Shown one piece after another: positions 27,952-36,328 of a stretch of DNA of 64,000 bases; positions within the stretch are counted from its first letter, which is position 1, and each line of letters begins with the position of its first letter. The notes beneath the pieces were generated by a model that did not search any database, was not told the origin of the DNA, and worked only from the letters and a program-made list of their open reading frames with translations. The DNA lies in the NCBI GenBank assembly GCA_945906305.1, contig CAMDQT010000014.1, positions 1-64,000 of the forward strand, in the 5' to 3' direction. Source of the DNA: Ferrithrix thermotolerans DSM 19514. GTDB taxonomy: Bacteria; Actinomycetota; Acidimicrobiia; Acidimicrobiales; CAIXPF01. Position numbers and translations under genes: made by a program.

Positions 27952-29192
27952 CCGATCCCCGGCACCGAAGGCGCTCATCTCAAAGCCGGCGCGACCGAGC
28001 GGCGTCGGTGACGAAGCATGGTCAGCCCGCTGGCGCGGGGCTGTACGACCAGGGCGAGGACGGGTATGACGGCGAGGACTGGTATGAAGGCGAGGACGAC
28101 GCGGGCTCCTTCTTCGGCTCGGTGCAACGCCCGGACGATTTCGTGCCCATTCCCCGCCGGGCCGCGCAGCCACCGCGCTATGTCAGTCCTGCGCTGCTGG
28201 TGAAATTGGCGGTCATCGTCGGCCTTGGCTACACCATGCTGTGGGCCTACCACCTGGTGAATCCCGCTGGTGAGCCGGGCGAGACGGTACTGGTTGACAT
28301 CGCGCTGGGGTCCTCGACGGCCGAGGTGGCGGAGGTACTCGCCGATGCCGGCGTTGTCGGCAACGCGCGGCTGTTCCAGGAGTACGCCCGGCTCAAGAGC
28401 GGCAGCGTGCTCAACGCCGGCACCTATACGCTGCGCCAGAAAATGGCCCTCTGGGAAGCCCTGGCGGCGCTCAAGACCGAGCCGACGCCGATGGGGTACG
28501 TCAATCTCACGGTGCCCGAAGGTCTGCGCTTGACGGATATGGCCCAAGTAATCGCCAAGTCGTTGCCGCGATTCACCTCAGAGCAGATCCGGGCGGCCCT
28601 CGCCAGTGGCGACGTTGGATCCTCCTACCTCCCGAAGGGTCGTTCCCTTGAGGGGCTTTTGTTCCCTGACACCTACCAGGTGTCCGATGACTCGAGTGAG
28701 GTCACGGTCCTGCGCCAGATGGCCGCACAGTTCGAGGCGGTGGCGACGGAAATCCATCTGGACAAGCGAGCAGCCGCTATTGGTATGACCTCGTTCCAAA
28801 TCGTCACCATCGCCTCCATGATCGAGGAGGAGGCCAAGGTGCCGGAGGAACGGGCCAAGATCGCCCGTGTCATCTTCAACCGGCTGGCGCAGGACATGCC
28901 GCTTGGTATTGATGCCACCACCCTGTACGGATTCGGTAAGGAGGGCAACACCTTGACCGTGGCCGAGCTGAACAGCGATTCGCCGTACAACACCCGCCGC
29001 GTTGCGGGGCTGCCGCCTGGGCCTATCTCGGCTCCGGGACGTGCCTCGTTGGAGGCTGCACTCAGCCCTGCGGCCGGGCCGTGGCTGTATTACGTGCTCA
29101 AGGACGGCGATGGACACCATGCGTTTACCGCTGACGCCGATGAATTCGATGAGCTCGTGGACGCCGCCGAAGCCAAAGGCCTGCTCGGATGA
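27948..29192 (+). CDS. mltG: Endolytic murein transglycosylase MltG
   Basis: Cleaves nascent peptidoglycan strands near the membrane and sets glycan chain length. The catalytic Glu is E293 in SMIEEEAKVPEE; LEGLLFPDTYQ and NTRRVAGLPPGPISAPG are the other family blocks, and a LysM-like domain precedes them. A single membrane helix lies at about residues 86-105. The cytoplasmic N-terminus of about 85 residues is unusual: basic first, then a strongly acidic Gly/Asp/Glu/Tyr stretch (about 33-51). ATG 27948 has CGGAGGA upstream and overlaps the ruvX stop. Confidence 0.94.
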   Translation: MTDPRHRRRSSQSRRDRAASVTKHGQPAGAGLYDQGEDGYDGEDWYEGEDDAGSFFGSVQRPDDFVPIPRRAAQPPRYVSPALLVKLAVIVGLGYTMLWAYHLVNPAGEPGETVLVDIALGSSTAEVAEVLADAGVVGNARLFQEYARLKSGSVLNAGTYTLRQKMALWEALAALKTEPTPMGYVNLTVPEGLRLTDMAQVIAKSLPRFTSEQIRAALASGDVGSSYLPKGRSLEGLLFPDTYQVSDDSSEVTVLRQMAAQFEAVATEIHLDKRAAAIGMTSFQIVTIASMIEEEAKVPEERAKIARVIFNRLAQDMPLGIDATTLYGFGKEGNTLTVAELNSDSPYNTRRVAGLPPGPISAPGRASLEAALSPAAGPWLYYVLKDGDGHHAFTADADEFDELVDAAEAKGLLG

Positions 29193-30052
29193 AAGAACTT
29201 CCGTCGAATTGGCGACCAGCGGGGTCTACCCGGGTGGCGGCGGTCATTGGTGAGCCGGTGACGCACTCGCTGTCCCCGGTGTTGCACAATGCCGGCTTCC
29301 AAGCGGCCGGGCTGGATTGGGTGTACGTCGCCCTCACGGTGGCCGCTGGCGGGGCACCGGCGGCGCTTGACGCCATGCGCACGTTTGGGCTGGCCGGCCT
29401 GTCCGTCACCATGCCCCACAAAGAGGCGGTGGCTCAGGCGCTGGCCGGGCACCTCAGCGGCGCCGCGCAGCGACTCGGAGCGGTGAACTGCGTGCGCCGC
29501 GACGGCGACGAGCTGATCGGTGAGAACACCGACGGACGCGGGTTTGTCGATGCGCTGCGACATGAGGCCGGGGTGGACCCGGCCGGGGCGTGCATCGCCG
29601 TTGTCGGCGCCGGGGGCGCCGGACGGGCGGTGACGGCAGCGCTGGCCGAATGTGGTGCCGCACGAATACTGGTGATCAACCGCAACCGGGCACGGGCCGA
29701 GCAGGCAGTGGCGCTCGCCGGTTCGGTGGGAGTGCTCGCCGAGGAGTCCGCGGTAGGCGAGGCGGACATCGTGGTCAATGCCACCTCGGTGGGCATGGGA
29801 GTGCGCCCGCCAGCTCCTGCAGTCATGCCGTTCGATCCGCGGTTGCTGCGAGCGGAGCAGGTCGTTGTCGATCTCGTCTACCAGCCCATACGAACCGGTT
29901 TGCTCGAGGCCGCCGCCGCCCAAGGCGCCCACATAGTCAATGGGGTGGGGATGCTGCTGCACCAAGCGGCGTATGCCTTCGAGCTGTGGACTGGGGTGGC
30001 GGCGCCGGTCGGGGCTATGCGCGTGGCCGTGCTCGGTCACCTCGCTCAGTGA
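29189..30052 (+). CDS. aroE: Shikimate dehydrogenase
   Basis: NADPH-dependent reduction of 3-dehydroshikimate in aromatic amino acid synthesis; 287 residues. Substrate-binding residues are in HSLSPVLHN, the catalytic Lys78 in MPHK and Asp115 in ENTDGRGF. The nucleotide loop is VVGAGGAGRAV, followed by the basic NRNRARA that selects NADPH. It overlaps mltG by ATGA. The remaining local shikimate genes (aroKB, aroQ) lie 2 kb downstream in a different transcription unit. Confidence 0.94.
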   Translation: MKELPSNWRPAGSTRVAAVIGEPVTHSLSPVLHNAGFQAAGLDWVYVALTVAAGGAPAALDAMRTFGLAGLSVTMPHKEAVAQALAGHLSGAAQRLGAVNCVRRDGDELIGENTDGRGFVDALRHEAGVDPAGACIAVVGAGGAGRAVTAALAECGAARILVINRNRARAEQAVALAGSVGVLAEESAVGEADIVVNATSVGMGVRPPAPAVMPFDPRLLRAEQVVVDLVYQPIRTGLLEAAAAQGAHIVNGVGMLLHQAAYAFELWTGVAAPVGAMRVAVLGHLAQ

Positions 30053-30155
30053 GCGGGGTCGCCTCCCGCTGCCAGATGGGGATCTCGGTCTGACGGTCCG
30101 CCATGATCCTGTGCTCCGGCGAGGCGGGGGTCAATCCCACCCTGGCGTCACCTCG

Positions 30156-30161
30156 GTAGAG
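30156..30161 (+). promoter_or_regulatory. Probable -10 hexamer TAGAGT for the DUF4388 gene
   Basis: In the 178-nt gap after aroE, TAGAGT starts a possible transcript with a leader of about 65 nt. The gene has its own ribosome site, so the leader is credible. Confidence 0.35.
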
Positions 30162-30230
30162 TGATACCCGCCGCCGCTGGTCATCCGCCATCGTGCAGCG
30201 GACCGCGGTGCCCGCGGACGGGAGGCCACA

Positions 30231-31286
30231 GTGTCCTTACATGGTTCGATCGAGACGTTCGCGGTCGCCGACGTACTGCGCCTGCTCGCGGCGACGTTCA
30301 AATCGGGGCGATTGCACGTCCAAGGTCCAACCAGGGCCGGCACCGTGTGGGTCCATAATGCCAGCATCGTCGGGATCGACCGCTCGTCGAGCCCCTACTT
30401 GGTTGAACCCGCCGAGGAGCTGTTTCAGCTTCTGCGTCTCGAACGAGGCTCGTTTCGCTTCGAGCTTGGCCAGCAGCCGGTCGAGCCGGTCGGTCCGGTT
30501 GATATCGAGGCCGTTCTGGTTGAGGCCGAAAGCATGCTGGCCGAGTGGCAAGACCTCGAGGCGCGGATACCGTCCGCCCAGTCCTGGGTCCAACTCCAGC
30601 CGGTGATCGATGCCACCGCGGTGACGCTGAGCCGTGAGGAGTGGCTGGCCGTCGTGGCGATCTCGGGTGGATGCAGCTTGGCCGGTGTCGGCGATGCGCT
30701 CGAAACCGGCGAGTTGCTCGCGGCGAGGATGGTGAGTCGGCTGATGGATTTGGGCCTCGTGGAGATCGGCGAGGCTCCGCTTGACTTGGTGCCGCCGGAG
30801 GAGCTCCGCTCCGCTGAGATCCCCGTTGCGGCTGAGGTGTCGACTTCGACTGCTGCGGTGGCGGGGCAATTTGGCCCGGCCGGTACGCCCCTGGAGGAGT
30901 ACGTTCGGGCCGAAATCGAATCGGACTGGCTGGCGGTGGCGGTCATCCCGCCGGTATCCGCCGACGGGGATCTGTATTCCTATCCCGGACTGATCGACCC
31001 GGCGGCCCCGGCGTTGCCTTCCGCTCCGTTGGCTCCCGTCGGGTCCTGGGGTGCTCCCGCATCGCTGTTCACGAGCGGCCCTCCGCAACGACTGGCGCCC
31101 CCGCCACCCCCGCCACCAGCGGCGGGTTCTAGTCCCTCGTCCGATAGCACGGGGGTTTCGGCCGGTGGGGACAGCACCGTCGCGGCCGACGCAGATCTGG
31201 AACAACAGTTGCTCAACCTCAGCCCGCGGGCCCGGGAGGCAATCAAGCAGAGCGCCGGACTGCAGCCAGGCCTTCCCGGGCGCTGA
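30231..31286 (+). CDS. DUF4388 (PATAN-type) domain protein
   Basis: A 351-residue protein whose first 100 residues match the DUF4388 pattern: MSLHGSIETFAVADVLRLLA, then KSGRLHV, a VWVHNASIVG strand and an F-rich segment ELFQLLRLERGSFRFE. Such domains occur in signalling proteins linked to motility or surface behaviour; the exact role here is unknown. A central winged-helix-like segment follows, then a long low-complexity linker with a run of prolines (about residue 285) and a short helix at the C-terminus. The GTG start has GGAGG 5 nt upstream. A prepilin peptidase gene follows after 4 nt. Confidence 0.75.
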   Translation: MSLHGSIETFAVADVLRLLAATFKSGRLHVQGPTRAGTVWVHNASIVGIDRSSSPYLVEPAEELFQLLRLERGSFRFELGQQPVEPVGPVDIEAVLVEAESMLAEWQDLEARIPSAQSWVQLQPVIDATAVTLSREEWLAVVAISGGCSLAGVGDALETGELLAARMVSRLMDLGLVEIGEAPLDLVPPEELRSAEIPVAAEVSTSTAAVAGQFGPAGTPLEEYVRAEIESDWLAVAVIPPVSADGDLYSYPGLIDPAAPALPSAPLAPVGSWGAPASLFTSGPPQRLAPPPPPPPAAGSSPSSDSTGVSAGGDSTVAADADLEQQLLNLSPRAREAIKQSAGLQPGLPGR

Positions 31287-31290
31287 CCAG

Positions 31291-31989
31291 GTGCCTTGGC
31301 TGGTTCCGATGGCCGCACTGTTGGGCTGCATGGGCGGGCCTGGCTTGGCGTGGGGATCGCAGGTACTGCCTGTCCGAGGCCCGTGGCGGGAGGCGGTCCA
31401 TTCAACGTCGATTCGGCGTGGGTGGCACTTGGACCACGTGGCTGGGGTGTGCAGCCTGCTGAACGGGGTGCTCTATGCGCTCGCCGTCCTGCGCTGGGGA
31501 TGGTCGGTGACCACCATCTTCTACGCCGCTCTGTTCAGCGTCTTGGTCATGGTGGCGGTGATCGATACGCAGCATCGCCGTATTCCGGACCGCATTACCT
31601 TTCCTGCCATGGCGGTGGGTGCAGCGGTCGTGGTCGGTGCGACGTGCTGGACGGCGCCGGTTGATCGACTGGCGGCAGCGGCAGTTGCCGCATTGGTGTT
31701 GTGGGGCGGATTGGGAGTGGCCCATTTGGTGTCGCCCCGTGGCTTGGGCCGGGGCGATGTGAAACTCGGTGTCGTGCTCGGCATCGCCATTGGCTGGGAG
31801 GCAGCGAGCACCGCGGCGGCCTGGCGGGCGAGCTTTGCCGCCTTGTTGCTGGCGAGCCTGATCGGGACGGCCCTCGGCCTAGTGCTGTTGGTCTTGAAGC
31901 GGCGCAGCGAGCCGTACCCGTTCGGTCCGGCGCTGAGTGCCGGCGCCATTGCCATCATGCTGGGCTCTGGCTCGGCGATGTTTGGCTAA
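31291..31989 (+). CDS. Type IV prepilin peptidase (A24 family), short form
   Basis: A polytopic membrane aspartyl protease of 232 residues that cleaves prepilin-like leaders. Both catalytic aspartates are present: Asp92 in AVIDTQHRRIPD and Asp156 in the GRGDVK motif. About seven hydrophobic segments are visible. The Cys-rich N-methylation domain of classical PilD is absent. GTG 31291 lies 4 nt after the DUF4388 stop, so the two are likely one operon. No pilin or pilus assembly gene is in the window, so its substrates are unseen. Confidence 0.85.
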   Translation: MPWLVPMAALLGCMGGPGLAWGSQVLPVRGPWREAVHSTSIRRGWHLDHVAGVCSLLNGVLYALAVLRWGWSVTTIFYAALFSVLVMVAVIDTQHRRIPDRITFPAMAVGAAVVVGATCWTAPVDRLAAAAVAALVLWGGLGVAHLVSPRGLGRGDVKLGVVLGIAIGWEAASTAAAWRASFAALLLASLIGTALGLVLLVLKRRSEPYPFGPALSAGAIAIMLGSGSAMFG

Positions 31990-32046
31990 CGCGTCCGTCG
32001 GGGTTCAGATCGTCCTTCGATGACGAGGCAGGTCCATGGCGTTCGG

Positions 32047-32052
32047 TACGCT
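32047..32052 (+). promoter_or_regulatory. -10 hexamer TACGCT for aroKB
   Basis: TACGCT lies 8 nt before the ATG at 32061 and fixes that start, 360 nt inside a longer open frame. Confidence 0.55.
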
Positions 32053-32060
32053 GGGGGCGC

Positions 32061-33629
32061 ATGCAAGCTGACCGCCGCGACGCTCCGCTCGTGCTCATCG
32101 GTCTGATGGGCGCGGGCAAATCCACCGTCGGACCTCTTGTGGCGCGCCGGGTTGGTCGGCCATTCGTCGATGCTGACCATGCCATCGAGCTCGCGGGCGG
32201 GCGACCAATCCCGCAGATCTTCGCCGAGGATGGTGAAGCGGCGTTCCGCCGCTTGGAGAGCGAGGTGCTCGAGTCGCTCTTGGGCCGAGCCGATCGGCCG
32301 GTCATCGGTGCCGGGGGAGGGGTGGTCCTCGCCGCGGTGAACCGCGAGCTTCTACGCCGCTCGGGCGTGACGGTGCTATGGCTCCGCGCCGATGCCGAGA
32401 CGCTCGCCCGCCGGGTGGGCGAAGGCGAGGGACGTCCGCTGCTCGCTGGCGGTGCCCGCGCCGCGTTGCAGCGCTTGGCGCTGGAACGGGACCCGTTCTA
32501 CGCCGAGGTGGCAACCGAGCAGGTGTCGGCGGAGGCGCTACCGGAACAGGTGGCGGAAGAGATTGTTCGGCGTCTGCGTGGCCCCGGGGCGGACCAACGT
32601 TTCACCGCCCGGGTGGAACTAGGCGAGCGCAGCTATCCAGTCGTAGTAGGTGCCGGAGCCCTCGGGGCCGTCGGTGCACTGTTGCCGGCGGGGACAGGCA
32701 AGGTCGCGGTGGTGACCCAGGCCGCCATCGGTATCAGGGTGGACGTGCCGGTTGAGCAGCGCACGTTCCTGCTCGGCGAGGGCGAACCAGCCAAGACCAT
32801 GGCTTCGGTGGAACAGTTGTGCCGGCAGTGGTCGCAGTGGGGACTTTCCCGGGCCGACGCCGTCGTCGCGGTGGGCGGTGGTGTCGTGACCGATGTGGCG
32901 GGCTTTGCTGCGGCCGCCTACCACCGCGGTATTGCGGTGCTGCACGTTCCGACCACGCTATTGGGCCAGATCGACGCCGCGATTGGGGGCAAGACGGGGG
33001 TGAACCTGCCCGAGGGCAAGAACCTCGTCGGGGCGTTCTGGCAGCCGTGCGCGGTGGTGTGTGACACCGACACCCTGATCGGCTTACCGGCTCGGGAGTA
33101 CCGGGCGGGGATGGGCGAGTTGGCGAAGTACCATTTTCTCGGCGGTGGTTCCCTGGACACGGTGGCGTTGCCCGAGCGGGTTTACCACGCGGTGCGGATC
33201 AAGGCCGAGGTGGTGTCCGCCGACGAGCGTGAGGGTCAGCGTCGGGCCATTCTGAACTACGGGCACACGCTCGCCCACGCGCTGGAGATCGCCGGTACGT
33301 TCGACTTGCGCCACGGCGAGGCGGTGGCCGTCGGGCTGGCCTTCGCCGCGCATCTGGCTCACCGGCTCGGACGAATCGGGCCCGCCCGGGTCGAGGAGCA
33401 CTACCGCGTCTTGCGGGCCTACGGACTGGACTCTCGGTTGCCCGCCGGGGTGGACCCCAACCAACTGCTCGACCTCATGGGGCGAGACAAAAAGGCGCTG
33501 CGGGGGCTGACCTTCGTGCTCGAGCACGTCGTGGCCGACGGGGCGCATGATGTAGCTGTCGTGGAAGGCGTTGATCCCGACGAGGTACGAGCGGCACTGA
33601 TGCTGATGATGGAACGGAGCGTGTTGTGA
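32061..33629 (+). CDS. aroKB: Fused shikimate kinase / 3-dehydroquinate synthase
   Basis: One 522-residue chain carrying two shikimate pathway enzymes. Residues 1 to about 172 are shikimate kinase: Walker A GLMGAGKST (14-22), the DADHAIE Asp and GAGGGVV. A short linker near RGPGADQRF leads to 3-dehydroquinate synthase with GGGVVTDVAGF, PTTLLGQIDAAIGGKTGVN and metal-ligand blocks GMGELAK, NYGHTLAH and LRHGEAV. The reading frame is continuous with no stop or restart codon context between domains, so this is a true fusion. aroQ overlaps its stop by GTGA. Confidence 0.95.
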   Translation: MQADRRDAPLVLIGLMGAGKSTVGPLVARRVGRPFVDADHAIELAGGRPIPQIFAEDGEAAFRRLESEVLESLLGRADRPVIGAGGGVVLAAVNRELLRRSGVTVLWLRADAETLARRVGEGEGRPLLAGGARAALQRLALERDPFYAEVATEQVSAEALPEQVAEEIVRRLRGPGADQRFTARVELGERSYPVVVGAGALGAVGALLPAGTGKVAVVTQAAIGIRVDVPVEQRTFLLGEGEPAKTMASVEQLCRQWSQWGLSRADAVVAVGGGVVTDVAGFAAAAYHRGIAVLHVPTTLLGQIDAAIGGKTGVNLPEGKNLVGAFWQPCAVVCDTDTLIGLPAREYRAGMGELAKYHFLGGGSLDTVALPERVYHAVRIKAEVVSADEREGQRRAILNYGHTLAHALEIAGTFDLRHGEAVAVGLAFAAHLAHRLGRIGPARVEEHYRVLRAYGLDSRLPAGVDPNQLLDLMGRDKKALRGLTFVLEHVVADGAHDVAVVEGVDPDEVRAALMLMMERSVL

Positions 33630-34069
33630 GCCTGGTGGTGTTGCTGTCCGGCCCTAATCTCAACCTGCTCGGCACGCGGGAACCAGCGGTCTATGGCACC
33701 GCCACCCTCGCCGACCATGTCGCAACCTTGCGCCAGGTCCTCGACCCCGCAGGCATTGAGCTCGAGCACATCCAGTCCAACCATGAAGCTGTGGTGGTCG
33801 AGGCCGTGCATCGCGCCCGTGATCGGGCCGACGCCATTGTGATCAACCCTGGGGCCTTCACCCACTATTCATGGGCTCTGCACGATGCGCTGGCGGCCTT
33901 CGAGGGCCCCATCGTGGAACTGCACCTTTCCAACCCGCAACGGCGCGAGTCCTGGCGGCACACGTCGGTCGTGGCCCCGGTGGCGACGGCGATGATCTGC
34001 GGATTTGGCGGCGCCGGCTATCGATTGGCCGCACTGGCGATTGTTGACTTGCTCGGTGCCCGCTCGTGA
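33626..34069 (+). CDS. aroQ: Type II 3-dehydroquinate dehydratase
   Basis: Dehydrates 3-dehydroquinate to 3-dehydroshikimate; 147 residues, the small dodecameric type. Family motifs are LSGPNLNLLGTREP with the catalytic Tyr shortly after (AVYGT), NPGAFTHYS, and ELHLSNPQRRESWRH with the catalytic His. Starts at GTG within the aroKB stop and is itself overlapped by the next gene's GTG. Together with aroKB and aroE it supplies four consecutive pathway activities. Confidence 0.95.
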   Translation: MSLVVLLSGPNLNLLGTREPAVYGTATLADHVATLRQVLDPAGIELEHIQSNHEAVVVEAVHRARDRADAIVINPGAFTHYSWALHDALAAFEGPIVELHLSNPQRRESWRHTSVVAPVATAMICGFGGAGYRLAALAIVDLLGARS

Positions 34070-35178
34070 CCGGGGACAGCCTCGCCCCGCCAGTGATGGA
34101 CCTCGCCGCTCGGCTGCGGTCGATGCGGGTGGCCCTCGGTGCTCATGACCTTGACGCCTTTGTCGTCACGAACCTGCTCAACGTCCGCTACCTGAGTGGG
34201 TTCACCGGCTCGAACGCCGTCCTGGTACTTACCGCCGAGGCGGCAGTGCTGGTCACCGACGGTCGTTATCGGGAGCAGGCGGCGGCCGAACTCGAGCACG
34301 CCCATATGGCGGAACACATCACGCTGAGGGTCAACAGCAGCGATCTCGACACGGCGGTGGCAGAGGCCGTGGCGGGTCAGAGGCGCATCGGCCTCGAGGC
34401 GGCCACCATCACATGGGCGGCACAGCAGCGTTACGCGGCGCGGTTCAACGAAGCTGAGTTGGTGCCGTTGACCAACGTGGTCGAACTGCTGCGGTCGGTG
34501 AAAGACGCCGGTGAGATCGACCGGATCGAACGCGCCTCGGAGATCGCCGATGCGGCGCTCACGCAGAGCATCGGTCGGCTGCACGGCCGTCCGACCGAAC
34601 GCGACTTCGCCCTCACGTTGGAGACGGCCATGCGGCGTATGGGCGCCGACGGGCCATCGTTTGACACCATCGTGGCGAGCGGACCGAACGGGGCGCGGCC
34701 CCATGCTCGGCCCTCGAGCCGCCGCATCGAACGCGGCGACCTCGTGGTGCTCGATTTCGGGGCACTGCTGGACGGCTACCACTCCGACATGACCCGCACG
34801 GTCTGCATCGGCCCGCCATCTCCGCAGCAGCGTCGGCTCTTCGACGTGGTGCTCGTGGCCCAACAGACCGCTCGCGACGCGGTTCGGGCGGGGGTTGTGA
34901 CCAAGGACATCGACGCGCAGGCCCGGGCGGTAATCGCCGAGGCGGGTTGGGCGGAGCAATTCGACCACGGCACCGGCCACGGCATCGGGCTAGCCGTGCA
35001 CGAGTACCCGATTCTGTCGCGCTCCACCGCGGTAGTGCTGGTGCAGGACAATGTGGTGACCGTCGAGCCGGGCGTGTACCTCTCCGGCCTCGGCGGAGTG
35101 CGGGTGGAGGACACGGTTGTCGTCAGCGAGAGCGGATGCCGTAGCCTCACCCTCTTTCCAAAAGCGCTCGAAGTCTGA
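34066..35178 (+). CDS. Xaa-Pro aminopeptidase/dipeptidase (M24B)
   Basis: A pita-bread fold metallopeptidase of 370 residues that removes residues before proline. The dinuclear metal ligands can be placed: Asp in LDFGALLDG, Asp in HSDMTRT, His in GTGHGIG, Glu in VEPGVY and Glu in RVEDTVVV. The N-terminal creatinase-like domain has YLSGFTGSNA. It overlaps aroQ by GTGA and precedes efp, a conserved actinobacterial and Firmicute order (aroQ-pepP-efp-nusB). PepP versus PepQ specificity cannot be told from sequence. Confidence 0.92.
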   Translation: MTGDSLAPPVMDLAARLRSMRVALGAHDLDAFVVTNLLNVRYLSGFTGSNAVLVLTAEAAVLVTDGRYREQAAAELEHAHMAEHITLRVNSSDLDTAVAEAVAGQRRIGLEAATITWAAQQRYAARFNEAELVPLTNVVELLRSVKDAGEIDRIERASEIADAALTQSIGRLHGRPTERDFALTLETAMRRMGADGPSFDTIVASGPNGARPHARPSSRRIERGDLVVLDFGALLDGYHSDMTRTVCIGPPSPQQRRLFDVVLVAQQTARDAVRAGVVTKDIDAQARAVIAEAGWAEQFDHGTGHGIGLAVHEYPILSRSTAVVLVQDNVVTVEPGVYLSGLGGVRVEDTVVVSESGCRSLTLFPKALEV

Positions 35179-35244
35179 TCGGTACGCAGCGTGGGGGCAT
35201 CCCTGCCCCAACCAGCGGCCGCCCGAGGAAGGACGAGGACCACC

Positions 35245-35808
35245 ATGGCGATGATCTCAACCAGCGACCTGCGCAACGGGATGACGTTGAACCTCGATGA
35301 AGGCCTCTACAACGTCGTCGAGTTTCAGCACGTCAAGCCGGGCAAGGGCGGTGCATTTGTGCGGACCACCCTGAAGAACATTCGGACCGGCCAGGTCGTC
35401 GATCGCACCTACCGAGCCGGCGAACGTTTCGACCGGGCAGTGTTGAACAAGCGTGAAATGCAGTTTCTCTACCGCGACGGGGAGGACTACGTGTTCATGG
35501 ACAACAGCAGCTACGACCAGATGAATGTTGGTCCCGGCGCTCTCGGCGAAGCCGCGAATTATGTGGTCGAGGGATCCACGGCGATTCTGGTGATGTTCGA
35601 GGACGAGATCACCGGGGTCGAGTTGCCTGCTGCGGTCGAGTTGAACATCGCCGTAACCGAGCCGGGCGTACAGGGCGATCGGGTGTCGGGAGCCCGCAAG
35701 CCCGCGACCCTCGAAACCGGCCTGGTCATTGCGGTGCCGTTGTTCGTCAACCCGGGTGACCGGGTGAAGGTTGATACCCGTAGCGGGGAGTACCTCACCC
35801 GCGCATGA
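35245..35808 (+). CDS. efp: Translation elongation factor P
   Basis: Rescues ribosomes stalled at consecutive prolines. 187 residues in three beta-barrel domains. The loop that reaches the peptidyl-transferase centre is KPGKGGAF, with Lys34 at the tip, the position that is lysylated in E. coli; whether it is modified here cannot be seen. ATG 35245 has purine-rich GAGGAAGGACGAGG upstream. It overlaps nusB by ATGA. Confidence 0.96.
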   Translation: MAMISTSDLRNGMTLNLDEGLYNVVEFQHVKPGKGGAFVRTTLKNIRTGQVVDRTYRAGERFDRAVLNKREMQFLYRDGEDYVFMDNSSYDQMNVGPGALGEAANYVVEGSTAILVMFEDEITGVELPAAVELNIAVTEPGVQGDRVSGARKPATLETGLVIAVPLFVNPGDRVKVDTRSGEYLTRA

Positions 35809-36227
35809 GTGCTACCGCCGGAGGACGTCGCGCTGCTCGTGAGCGGGCGCTGGGGCTGCTGTACGAGGCCGCCACCAAGGACCTCGGCATCGATGAGGTG
35901 CTCGCGTCGCTGCCGGTGCCAGCGGATCCCTTCGCCGTCGAAGTGGTCAGAGGGGTTGAAGCGCACCGCGAGCAGATCGATGCGCTAATCGGTCGCTTCG
36001 CCCGTGGGTGGCGGCTCGAGCGTATGCCGCTGCTCGACCTGACGGTGTTGCGCATGGCCGCGTTCGAGTTGACCGAACGATCTGACGTGCCGACAGCCGC
36101 GGTGATCTCGGAGGCGGTGGAGTTGGCGAAGCGCTTCTCCACGGACAATTCGGGGCGCTTCGTGAATGGGGTACTGGCGTCGATCTCCGCCGAGGTTCGC
36201 CCGGGCCGCGATCCGTCGGCGCATTGA
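35805..36227 (+). CDS. nusB: Transcription antitermination protein NusB
   Basis: A 140-residue all-helical RNA-binding protein that joins NusE (S10) on boxA of rRNA transcripts. The first helix [15 protein letters not shown] and the C-terminal [17 protein letters not shown] and FVNGVLASI blocks are diagnostic. Overlaps efp by ATGA. The PyrR-controlled pyr operon begins about 100 nt downstream, again the usual actinobacterial order. Confidence 0.94.
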   Translation: MSATAGGRRAARERALGLLYEAATKDLGIDEVLASLPVPADPFAVEVVRGVEAHREQIDALIGRFARGWRLERMPLLDLTVLRMAAFELTERSDVPTAAVISEAVELAKRFSTDNSGRFVNGVLASISAEVRPGRDPSAH

Positions 36228-36270
36228 TCAGCGCGGTGCAGTGCGGCTTCACCCGGGCACGGCGAACTGC

Positions 36271-36276
36271 TAAGCT
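36271..36276 (+). promoter_or_regulatory. -10 hexamer TAAGCT of the pyr operon
   Basis: TAAGCT in the nusB-pyrR gap would start transcription near 36283, just upstream of the PyrR-binding loop. Confidence 0.5.
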
Positions 36277-36298
36277 CAACGCCTGACCGTGAAGCGGG

Positions 36299-36310
36299 TC
36301 CCGTGAGGCC
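36299..36310 (+). promoter_or_regulatory. PyrR-binding RNA loop in the pyr leader
   Basis: TCCCGTGAGGCC matches the PyrR-binding loop consensus UCCNGNGAGGCU at every fixed base but the last. CGGG and CCCG flank it and can form the closing stem. It lies between the promoter and the pyrR ribosome site (AGGAG at 36320), so UMP-bound PyrR could repress translation, termination or both. Confidence 0.75.
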
Positions 36311-36328
36311 CGAACGGACAGGAGCATC

